From contig CAZSOQ010000201.1 in the NCBI GenBank assembly GCA_964608495.1, positions 1 to 9,830 on the forward strand: a stretch of DNA of 9,830 bases. Reading direction: 5' to 3'. Position numbers and translations under genes: made by a program. Below the pieces are notes generated by a model. That model made no database searches, was not told the origin of the DNA, and was given only the letters and a program-made list of their open reading frames with translations. Shown here piece after piece: positions 1-6,151 of this stretch (position 1 is the first letter of the stretch; each line of letters begins with the position of its first letter). Origin of the DNA: JAKORR01 sp964608495 (GTDB lineage: Bacteria > Armatimonadota > Zipacnadia > Zipacnadales > FEN-943).

Positions 1-445
1 CGTGGGGCGGGCGATAGGGGATGCCGTCCGGCGGCTGGGCGAGGGGCGGAAAGTAGTCGTCCAGCTCCCAGGCGTCGCCGGCGCGCAGCAGCGCCTCGAT
101 CTGCTCGCGGGTGCGGCCCTCGACGGGCTTGCCGAGCATGCAGCCGGCGCAGCGGCCCAGCCAGGCCCCGAGCATCCAGTCCTCGAGAAGGGCTGGATCG
201 GGAGCGGGCAGGCGGCGCGGACCGTCGGGCCGGGCCGCGCGGATCTCGTCCAGAGCCGAGGGCTCGTCATAGGGCCAGTCGGGGCGCGTCGGCGCGGCCT
301 CGGCGGCCTCAAAGAAGCGGGCCAGAGCGGCCTCGTCTCCCGCGGCGGCCTGCTCGAGGAGGGCTTCGAGCCGGCAGGTCTCGCGACCCTCCTCGCGCAG
401 TTGGGTGAGCTCCTGTCGGGCTAGCTCGATGCTGTGGACGGGCAA
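1..445 (-). CDS. ADP-ribosylglycohydrolase family protein, N-terminal part (3' end outside window)
   Basis: Only the first 148 residues are inside the window; the gene continues past the left edge. The recognisable segment is GAWLGRCAGCMLGKPVEG (residues 93-110). It matches the first conserved helix of bacterial ADP-ribosylglycohydrolase/DraG-type proteins (PF03747), which hydrolyse ADP-ribose from proteins or related substrates using a binuclear Mg2+ centre. The metal-binding Asp motifs lie further on and cannot be checked here. An 85-90 residue N-terminal extension (TQLREEG at 14-20, then Ala/Glu-rich helix) precedes the domain, an arrangement I recall from other members of the family. The frame is open back to the stop of the upstream gene. 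The only good start is the TTG at 445, which has AGGGGGG six bases upstream; the next in-frame ATG (residue 91) would cut into the domain. The gene starts 39 bp after the surface-protein gene on the same strand, so co-transcription is likely. The exact substrate is unknown. Confidence 0.8.
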   Translation of the reverse strand, partial: MPVHSIELARQELTQLREEGRETCRLEALLEQAAAGDEAALARFFEAAEAAPTRPDWPYDEPSALDEIRAARPDGPRRLPAPDPALLEDWMLGAWLGRCAGCMLGKPVEGRTREQIEALLRAGDAWELDDYFPPLAQPPDGIPYRPPH

Positions 446-451
446 GGCGGA

Positions 452-458
452 CCCCCCT
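452..458 (-). promoter_or_regulatory. Ribosome binding site for the ADP-ribosylglycohydrolase gene
   Basis: On the minus strand the sequence reads AGGGGGG, six bases before the TTG at 445. It decides the start, because no in-frame ATG or GTG exists between the preceding stop codon (485-487) and this TTG. Confidence 0.5.
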
Positions 459-484
459 GGGCGGCCCCGCGGGCGGCCTGGCAG

Positions 485-3400
485 CTACCGTCGGACGGCG
501 AGGGGCACCACGCGGCGACACTGGTCGCCGGACGGCGCCCGGGCTTCGACCACCACCAGGTAGTTCCCGGCCGGCACGGCCGCGCCGTGCAGATTGGTGT
601 AGTTCCAGCACAGAGCGGCGCGCCCGGTGCTGGGGTTGACGGAGCCGGCTGCGAGGCGGGCGATCCGTCGTCCGGCCAAGTTGAGCACCCACCCAGACAG
701 CGTGCAGTTCGGGCTGGTAACGCGACACTCGACCGTGGCCAGGGACCTGCCCGCCCGGGCCATCACGGCCGAGAGCACCAGGGCGCTCGGCGCCGCCGGC
801 TGTACAGTGGGCCCTTCTCGAACACCCACCGGGGCACCTTCCGCCTCGCCCCAGCCGTCGTCGAAGACGAAACGGTAGTCATAGCCCTGGTCGGAGTAGG
901 GCAGGCCCGTCTGGAAGGCGTACACGACGCCCTCGCGGACGTCGCCATCGGCCTCCGGGACCATATCGCGGACCCAGAAGGGGTAGACCTCGGAGGTCGT
1001 GTACAGGTAGAGCCTGGCCTTGGTCGGGCGGTCGCCGTCGGCGTCCGAGTACCCCACGCGGAAGGAGAACAGGGTCTTGCCGGCCTGGCCCGAGTCGGGG
1101 TCCACGCCGTCTGTCGTCCAGCCGCCCTCACCCACCCAGGCGAGCACGGGGCGGTGGTTGAGGGCCGGGCCGTCCAGCTCGTCGGTGCGCGCTACGTAGG
1201 TGCCGTCGGTGGCCTCGAACCAGTAGCTGTAGTTGCCCTGCTCGAGGCCGAGCGTGCGCTCGTAGGTGCGGCCCTGCTCGAAGGCGACGGCGTCCATGGC
1301 CTGCAGGTTGTACTGGAGGACGTCGTCGGTCGCGTGCTCGCGTCTGAGCTTGAGCTGCAGGCGCTTGGGCGGCTTGCCCTCCGCGTGGCGGTAGACGATC
1401 GCGAAGGTGAAGGGCGTCTGGCCCGGACGGCCCTGGTTGGGATAGAGGCCGTCGTCCTCCAGGCCGCCCAGATCGGGGTAGGTCAGCTCGAAGGCCCCGG
1501 CCAGGTCTGGGCCCGCACGCTGCTGCGTCGCGGCTCCCGTGGCGGGCAGGCAGCCGTCACTGGCGACGAAGCTGTACTTCCAACGCCCCAGGACGGTGAG
1601 GCGCTTGCGGATCTCGTAGGTCTTGCCGGCGCTGGCGGATACCGAGCCCCCGGAGTAGTCGCCCCCGACCAGGGGCTGCATGGGGAAGGGGCTGCCGGGC
1701 ACCTCGGCGCCGTCGCGGCACAGGCGCAGCATCACGAAGGCCGGTGGGTCGCCGTCCTCATCGCGGTAGACGACGCGCCACAGGAACTCCGTGGCGCCGC
1801 TGCCGCCGCTGTTCGGGTCGAGCCCGTCGCTCTGGCACGGCTCCGAGGTGGGGTAGGTCAGGCGCGGAGCGCGGTCGGCGAAAGGCCCGGCCGCCGGCTG
1901 GGTAGGCTGGCCGAAGGCGTCGAAGCTGCCGTCCGTGGCCGTGAACCAGTGGGTGTAGTTCCGGCCTTGCTGGAGCGCGACCGTGGCCCGGTAGGTGCGG
2001 CCCTCGGTGATGGGGGCCGCGTCGGCCGCGGTCATGGCGAAGGGGCTGCCCGCGATCTCCGCCCCCGAATCGGCCACACGTACGCGGATCGGGGCGGGCG
2101 CCTTGCCACCCCTGTGCTGGTAGACCACACGGAAGCGGAAGTCGCTGCCCGCCTCGGCGGCCTGCGGCTCGACCCCGTCGGCCTCGTAGCCCACTTCACC
2201 GGCGTAGCGAAGGCTCGGCCGGTAGCTGACCTCGGGCCCCACGCGCTTGCTCGTCGGCGCGCCGGTGGCGGCCAGCAGGCCGTCGCTCGCCGTGAAGGAG
2301 TACCGGTAGCCGTCGGTCGAGGCCTGGTCGAGGACCTGGCGGCGTCGGTAGATCAGCCCAGCCGTCGGGCTGCCGGACACGCGCTCCATCTCGAAGGGAC
2401 TGCCGGCCACGGGCTTGCCGTCGAGCGTGACCTGCACGAAGACCGCCGTCGGCAGGTCCCCATCCGCATCACGATAGGCCACGCGGTACTCGAAGACCGT
2501 ATCGTCGGCGAAGCCGGCCGCGGGCTCCAGACCATCGTTCTCGTAACCGACCTCGCCGGTCCAGAAAAGCTCGGGGGCCGTGGTGACCATCGGGCCGGCC
2601 CGCTCCTCCGTGGGCTCACCCGTGGCCGGGAGCTGCCAGTCCCCGGCCTCGAAGCGGTAGGAGTAGTCGCGCCCGCTGGGCAGCGTCGTCGAGCGGGTGA
2701 AGGTGGCGCCGGTGCGGTAGTCCGGCGATGTGCCCTGGACCGACAGAGCCAGGGGGCTGCCGGGTATCTCCTCGCCGCCGCGCAGGATGTGCACGTACAC
2801 GTAGGCCGGTGGGTTGCCCTCGGCGTCGCGGTATCGGACCCTGAAGACGAGACTCGTGGCGGGCGTGCCGACGAGGGGCGCGACGCCGCAGTTGACGTAG
2901 CCGGTCGTGCCCACCCACAGCAGTTCGGGGGCGGTGTTGGCGGGGCCCGTGCGGAAGGGCACGTAGTCAACGGGCCCGGCCGCCGCGTAGTCGTTCCGGT
3001 CGCGGATCCTGGCCGCTAGGGCCGCCTCGACGGCGGTGCCCCACCAGTTGCTCTCGGCCTTGATGGCACTGGCGGAGTCGTTGTACAGGTCGTAGGGGCC
3101 CGCGTTGCCCCAGAGCTCGTTGAGGCCGTCGTCATCGCTCGCCGCGTTGCCCACGTTGCCCAGGCGCGGGTTGGCGCCCTTCGTGATGTTGACGCCGTAG
3201 CGCCCGTTGTCCCGGAGGAAGCACCGGTAGACGACCGGAGTGGCGCCGGCGCCGCTGACGAGGAGCCCGTCCGCGCTGTTGCGGTGCAGGCGGACGCTCT
3301 CTAGGCGCGGGGAGCAGTCGGTGACGCTGATGCCCGTCGCCGCGTACTCGACCGTGGCGTTCTTCACGTACCCGGTGGCGCCGGGGTAGAAGGCCAGGCC

Positions 3401-4906
3401 CGGGCATTCGCCGGGCGTGGGCGGCGTACGGGACGATGAGAAGACTACGGGAGCCTCGGCGGTGCCCTCCGCTTCGAGCCGGCCGCGGACGCTCAGGCCG
3501 CCGTTCACGACCTGCACGCCCGGGGCCAGGCGCAGCGTGCGGTTCACGGGCACGGCGACCACCAGGGCCGCGGGGTCGGCGGCCAGGTCGTAGGGCAGCG
3601 GCTGGGGCTGCCAGGTCTGGTCGGTGACGATGTCGGTGGCGAGGGCGCAGTTGACGCCGATGGCCGGGATGCCCACGTTGTCGAAGGTCAGGCCCGCGCC
3701 CAGAAGCCGGACCGCGTTGGGCACCGCGTACACCGGCCACTCGGCGCAGTCGCGCAGGGCGCAGTTCGTGACCTGTCCCTGCAGGCCGCTCGATACGAGG
3801 CGCAGCCCGCTGCGCCCGGCGCCGCGGACCTGCGTTCCGTCCATCTCCAGGCGCGTCGAGCCCGTGGCCCACAGGCCGTCCCAGCGGCTGTAGTCCAGCC
3901 AGCAGCCCGTCAGGGTCACGGTGCCGCCGTCGGCCGTCACGGCCGTGTCGGCGTTGGCGATGCTCGTGGCCTTGAGGGTGAGCGTGCCGCCCGCCACCTC
4001 GATGCCGTGCCAGTCGCCGGCCGCACCGCCCTGGCCGCCGGGGCCGTACAGATACACCACCGCGCCTGTGCCGTCGGCCTCCAGCTTCCCCTCGACGCGC
4101 ACCCTGTCACAGCGCAGGCGCACGCCCGCGGCCAGGATGAGCCGGCCGCTCGGCGCCACCAGCAGCTCGTCGCTCGAGCCGGCGGCCAGGTCGTAGTCCA
4201 GACCCAGCCACGGCCAGGTGTCGGTGTCCTTGACGTCCTCGTCGGCGCTGCAGCTCACGCCGACGTAGGGCAGCGCCGCCCCCGAGACCGTGAAGGGCCC
4301 CTGCAGGAGCTCGACCAGCGTGGCCTTGACGACGATGGGGTACTCGCCGATCTGCTGGAAGGCACAGGCGCCGACCGATCCCGTGATCCCCGTCGTCTCG
4401 AGGAATAGGCCCCGACGGCCGATGTAGGCAAACTCGCCCGACTGCACCTGCACCGAGGAGGCATTGTAGGCGGCAAGGCCGTCCAGGGAGCACTTCTCGA
4501 CGCGGCTGTCCGTCAGGCTTACTTCGGCGGCGTTGGCCGTGATGCCCGTCTGGGCGTGCGACACGGTGGTGCGCGTGAGGAGTACGCGACCGGCGGCGAG
4601 GGCGTAGAAGCCGGGCCAGGCACCCGTCGTGTCGCTGGCGGCCTTGACGGCGCAGGGCGATGCGGCCGTGCCGTCGGCGCGCAGGAGACCATAGACACTG
4701 ATGCCGTAGTTGCCGTCCACCAGCAGGCGGGCGCCGGGCTGCAGGACCAGGCTGCCGGAGGCGGCGACGGTGAGCGCCGAGGTGACGTGGTGGTCGCCGG
4801 CGGGAAGCGTGACCTGACCCGTCACGGTGCCGCCGAGATCGGTGGCGAAGCAGGGCCGCACGACCAGCGCCAACGCTGCCAGAGCTGTACCAAGGGCCTT
4901 GGCCAA
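485..4906 (-). CDS. Large secreted surface protein: three beta-helix modules, six Ig-like repeats, FlgD/Ig-like C-terminus
   Basis: This is a 1473-residue exported protein if it starts at the TTG at 4906. The TTG gives a compact signal peptide (Lys3, hydrophobic core about residues 5-16, likely cleavage after CFA near residue 21) and has a doubled GGAGG just upstream. The frame stays open to an ATG at 5222-5224, but the extra 106 residues are Arg/Gly/Pro-rich with no domain and I treat them as non-coding. Residues about 25-623 form three parallel beta-helix modules of about 200 residues. Each opens with an LxxxGxLxADGT-like strand, and the series ends in NWWG (620-623), a frequent ending of such helices. 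Residues about 658-1370 hold six Ig-like repeats. Residues about 1372-1473 resemble the FlgD Ig-like domain (AGNYLVVVEARAPSG, 1446-1460). No LPXTG, PEP-CTERM or transmembrane anchor is visible. No catalytic residues typical of pectate lyases are evident, so a structural, adhesive or carbohydrate-binding role is more likely than an enzymatic one. The function is not known. Confidence 0.85.
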   Translation of the reverse strand: MAKALGTALAALALVVRPCFATDLGGTVTGQVTLPAGDHHVTSALTVAASGSLVLQPGARLLVDGNYGISVYGLLRADGTAASPCAVKAASDTTGAWPGFYALAAGRVLLTRTTVSHAQTGITANAAEVSLTDSRVEKCSLDGLAAYNASSVQVQSGEFAYIGRRGLFLETTGITGSVGACAFQQIGEYPIVVKATLVELLQGPFTVSGAALPYVGVSCSADEDVKDTDTWPWLGLDYDLAAGSSDELLVAPSGRLILAAGVRLRCDRVRVEGKLEADGTGAVVYLYGPGGQGGAAGDWHGIEVAGGTLTLKATSIANADTAVTADGGTVTLTGCWLDYSRWDGLWATGSTRLEMDGTQVRGAGRSGLRLVSSGLQGQVTNCALRDCAEWPVYAVPNAVRLLGAGLTFDNVGIPAIGVNCALATDIVTDQTWQPQPLPYDLAADPAALVVAVPVNRTLRLAPGVQVVNGGLSVRGRLEAEGTAEAPVVFSSSRTPPTPGECPGLAFYPGATGYVKNATVEYAATGISVTDCSPRLESVRLHRNSADGLLVSGAGATPVVYRCFLRDNGRYGVNITKGANPRLGNVGNAASDDDGLNELWGNAGPYDLYNDSASAIKAESNWWGTAVEAALAARIRDRNDYAAAGPVDYVPFRTGPANTAPELLWVGTTGYVNCGVAPLVGTPATSLVFRVRYRDAEGNPPAYVYVHILRGGEEIPGSPLALSVQGTSPDYRTGATFTRSTTLPSGRDYSYRFEAGDWQLPATGEPTEERAGPMVTTAPELFWTGEVGYENDGLEPAAGFADDTVFEYRVAYRDADGDLPTAVFVQVTLDGKPVAGSPFEMERVSGSPTAGLIYRRRQVLDQASTDGYRYSFTASDGLLAATGAPTSKRVGPEVSYRPSLRYAGEVGYEADGVEPQAAEAGSDFRFRVVYQHRGGKAPAPIRVRVADSGAEIAGSPFAMTAADAAPITEGRTYRATVALQQGRNYTHWFTATDGSFDAFGQPTQPAAGPFADRAPRLTYPTSEPCQSDGLDPNSGGSGATEFLWRVVYRDEDGDPPAFVMLRLCRDGAEVPGSPFPMQPLVGGDYSGGSVSASAGKTYEIRKRLTVLGRWKYSFVASDGCLPATGAATQQRAGPDLAGAFELTYPDLGGLEDDGLYPNQGRPGQTPFTFAIVYRHAEGKPPKRLQLKLRREHATDDVLQYNLQAMDAVAFEQGRTYERTLGLEQGNYSYWFEATDGTYVARTDELDGPALNHRPVLAWVGEGGWTTDGVDPDSGQAGKTLFSFRVGYSDADGDRPTKARLYLYTTSEVYPFWVRDMVPEADGDVREGVVYAFQTGLPYSDQGYDYRFVFDDGWGEAEGAPVGVREGPTVQPAAPSALVLSAVMARAGRSLATVECRVTSPNCTLSGWVLNLAGRRIARLAAGSVNPSTGRAALCWNYTNLHGAAVPAGNYLVVVEARAPSGDQCRRVVPLAVRR
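797..2935 (-). repeat. Array of six Ig-like repeats of about 118 residues inside the surface protein
   Basis: The repeats cover approximately residues 658-775, 776-895, 896-1012, 1013-1137, 1138-1251 and 1252-1370. Each opens with a W/Y-x-G-x-x-G-Y-like strand and a DG-[LV]-x-P turn. Next comes FxxRVxYRDADGDxP (an acidic loop in repeats 1, 2, 4 and 6), then GxEIxGSPFxM in the first four repeats. Each closes with YxYxFxAxDG and a GP before the next unit. DNA identity between units looks low, so this is an old, diverged array rather than a recent expansion. I recall similar DADGD-containing beta-sandwich repeats in exported proteins of other bacteria and archaea, but I know of no defined biochemical role. 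Confidence 0.8.
3038..4837 (-). repeat. Three beta-helix modules of about 200 residues inside the surface protein
   Basis: Three homologous blocks cover about residues 24-225, 230-430 and 431-623. Alignable signatures are GSLVLQPGARLL...GLLRADGT (51-80), GRLILAAGVRL...GKLEADGT (254-280) and RTLRLAPGVQV...GRLEAEGT (456-482). A second shared element is the DGL turn: CSLDGLAAY (139-147), SRWDGLWAT (340-348) and NSADGLLVS (543-551). A third is EYP/EWP (188-190 and 389-391), found in the first two blocks only. The short hydrophobic strands and Asn/Gly turns are typical of right-handed parallel beta-helices (pectate lyase-like or NosD-like fold). The fold is inferred from pattern only. Confidence 0.65.
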
Positions 4907-5253
4907 GGGACCTCCCTCCGCCCGAAGCGAAGGAGCCACTGCGCGAGGCGGCAGGACCGACCCCCACGGCTCCGCTGCCGGGCCGCACTGTTCCCACGCC
5001 ACGGCTCCCCTCGCCGGTGGCCCGTCTCTTCCGCAGGCCTGGGCCCGCCTCGCCGGACGACCAGCGCGCGCCCGCGCGCCATCCGCTCTTCCGGGACGCC
5101 CCCTGCGCTTCGCCCACCGGCCCCCGCCTCGCGGGCCGTGAAGGCGGACCACCACACAGACCATTCGCCCCGCCCTCGACGTGTCCTTCGGGTGAAGACG
5201 ACGGCCGCGAGGAGAAGGGGTCACCGCGCGGCGCCGTGGCCGGCGGGCGGCCG
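4907..5253. other. GC-rich, TA-free intergenic region between divergent genes
   Basis: No convincing gene lies here; the open frames crossing it give low-complexity Arg/Pro/Gly/Ala translations. The stretch from about 4890 to 5276 contains no TA dinucleotide, so TAA and TAG stops and TA-containing -10 elements are absent on both strands. Visible structure includes a perfect inverted repeat GCGCGCG-CC-CGCGCGC (5064-5079), a stem CGGCAG/CTGCCG (4949-4954 with 4975-4980), a stem CCGCCT/AGGCGG (5124-5129 with 5142-5147), and a 10-bp direct repeat CCACGGCTCC (4964-4973 and 4999-5008). I could not match it to a known riboswitch. It probably serves at least in part as the 5' leader of the minus-strand surface-protein gene. 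Confidence 0.5.
4911..4919 (-). promoter_or_regulatory. Doubled Shine-Dalgarno sequence for the surface-protein gene
   Basis: The minus strand reads GGAGGGAGG, ending four bases before the TTG at 4906. The upstream GGAGG core is eight bases from the TTG, which is optimal spacing. This supports the TTG start, with its signal peptide, over the far-upstream ATG. Confidence 0.6.
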
Positions 5254-5282
5254 TTGACTGTCGCCGGGCGCGCCTCTATAGT
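5254..5282 (+). promoter_or_regulatory. Sigma70-type promoter of the glycosyltransferase operon
   Basis: TTGACT (5254-5259) and TATAGT (5277-5282) are separated by exactly 17 bp, a near-consensus housekeeping promoter in an otherwise extremely GC-rich stretch. Transcription would begin near 5289, giving a short leader of about 30 nt that contains the ribosome binding site of the first gene. Confidence 0.75.
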
Positions 5283-5307
5283 TCCTTGACCGAGTTCCGT
5301 GGGCACA

Positions 5308-5316
5308 GGGGAGGAG
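5308..5316 (+). promoter_or_regulatory. Ribosome binding site of the family 2 glycosyltransferase
   Basis: GGGGAGGAG ends four bases before the ATG at 5321 and fixes that start over the second ATG at 5342 (residue 8). Confidence 0.6.
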
Positions 5317-5320
5317 CCCA

Positions 5321-6151
5321 ATGCCCCGTGACCAGGTGACCATGCCGGACGAGGGAGTCGTCGTAGGCGGACTGGACCCTTCGCTCCCGGTGGCGGTCAC
5401 CATCGCTACCTACAACGAGGCCGAGAACCTGCCGTCGCTGCTGGACGGCCTGTGTTCGCTCGACCCGGCGCCCGGCGTGATCGTCGTTGACGATCGCTCC
5501 CCGGACGGCACGGGCGACATGGCCGACGAGCGCGCCCGCGGGCTCCCCGGCCACATGGCCGTCATCCACCGCCAGGGCAGGTCGGGCTACGCCTCGGCCG
5601 TGCGCCGGGGCCTGGCCTACGGGCACAGCCTCGGCATCCCGGTGCTCATGACCATGGACGCCGACCACTCCCACGACCCGGCGGTGATCCCGGCCATGTT
5701 GGCCGCCCTCGAGGAGGCGGACGTGGTCATCGGGTCGCGGTACGTGGCCGGCGGGGGTGTGCGCAACTGGCCGCCCCACCGGATCCTGCTGAGCCGCCTG
5801 GGCGGGGCCTTCGCGCGCCTGGTGACCGGGATGCCCGTGCGCGACCCGACCGGGGGCTTCCGGGCCTACCGGCGCGAGGTCCTCGACCGCATATCCCTGT
5901 GGTCCACCCGCGCGGAGGGCTACGGGTTCCTCATGGAGACGATCTTCCGCTGCTGGATCGTCGGGGCCAGGATCGCCGAGGTGCCCATCGTCTTCCATGA
6001 CCGCACGCGGGGACACTCGAAGCTGTCGCGGAGCATCATCCTGGAGGCCTTCCTGCTGGCCCTCCGGCTGGGATGGACCAGCCGCTACGGGCCCGCGCGG
6101 CGGCGATTCCTCGAGGAGTTGGGCTCGTGTCCGGACAGCGACCAGGCGTGA
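5321..6151 (+). CDS. DPM1-like family 2 glycosyltransferase (polyprenyl-phosphate mannose/hexose synthase type)
   Basis: This 276-residue GT-A enzyme would transfer a hexose from a nucleotide sugar to polyprenyl phosphate at the cytoplasmic face of the membrane. Visible motifs are VTIATYNEAENL (26-37, nucleotide binding), VVDDRSPDGT (55-64), MDADHSHDP with the DAD metal site (112-120), IGSRYVAGG (137-145) followed by VRNWPPHR, DPTGGFRAYRR (175-185), EGYGFLMETIFR (199-210) and RTRGHSKLS (228-236). Their order and wording are those of dolichol/polyprenol-phosphate mannose synthases. There is no C-terminal membrane domain, so it is the single-domain DPM1 form and not the GtrB/ArnC form with transmembrane helices; an amphipathic segment at about 239-252 may attach it to the membrane. 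It is the first gene of a three-gene operon and overlaps the next start. The donor sugar (mannose, glucose or other) cannot be read from the sequence. Confidence 0.9.
   Translation: MPRDQVTMPDEGVVVGGLDPSLPVAVTIATYNEAENLPSLLDGLCSLDPAPGVIVVDDRSPDGTGDMADERARGLPGHMAVIHRQGRSGYASAVRRGLAYGHSLGIPVLMTMDADHSHDPAVIPAMLAALEEADVVIGSRYVAGGGVRNWPPHRILLSRLGGAFARLVTGMPVRDPTGGFRAYRREVLDRISLWSTRAEGYGFLMETIFRCWIVGARIAEVPIVFHDRTRGHSKLSRSIILEAFLLALRLGWTSRYGPARRRFLEELGSCPDSDQA
6113..6118 (+). promoter_or_regulatory. Ribosome binding site inside the first glycosyltransferase gene, for the GT39-type gene
   Basis: GAGGAG lies eight bases before the GTG at 6127 and favours that start. The alternatives are the ATG at 6073, which would add 18 residues and lies deeper in the upstream gene, and the GTG at 6148, which overlaps the upstream stop as GTGA but has no good Shine-Dalgarno sequence. 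Confidence 0.5.

Noticed and set aside
2..424. An open frame of 140 codons on the plus strand at the left edge
   Set aside because: It is the shadow of the minus-strand ADP-ribosylglycohydrolase frame, which carries the conserved family motif.
797..2935. Recent recombination or phase variation in the Ig-like repeat array
   Set aside because: The repeats are diverged at the protein level and I see no long identical DNA blocks or simple-sequence tracts that would support slippage or recombination.
434..3019. An open frame of 861 codons on the plus strand opposite the surface-protein gene
   Set aside because: It has no recognisable domain, and its composition (Val, Gly, Ala, Arg) is what results from reading GC-rich codons antisense. 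The minus-strand frame has clear domains and repeats over the same bases.
4920..5160. Possible riboswitch (cobalamin or cyclic di-GMP type) in the intergenic region
   Set aside because: Fragments looked suggestive, but I could not place the conserved core of either class. Only generic GC-rich stems remain.
4907..5224. N-terminal extension of the surface protein to an ATG at 5222-5224
   Set aside because: The 106 extra residues are low-complexity Arg/Gly/Pro-rich and would bury a good signal peptide. The open frame is explained by the lack of TA dinucleotides. A doubled Shine-Dalgarno sequence supports the TTG at 4906.
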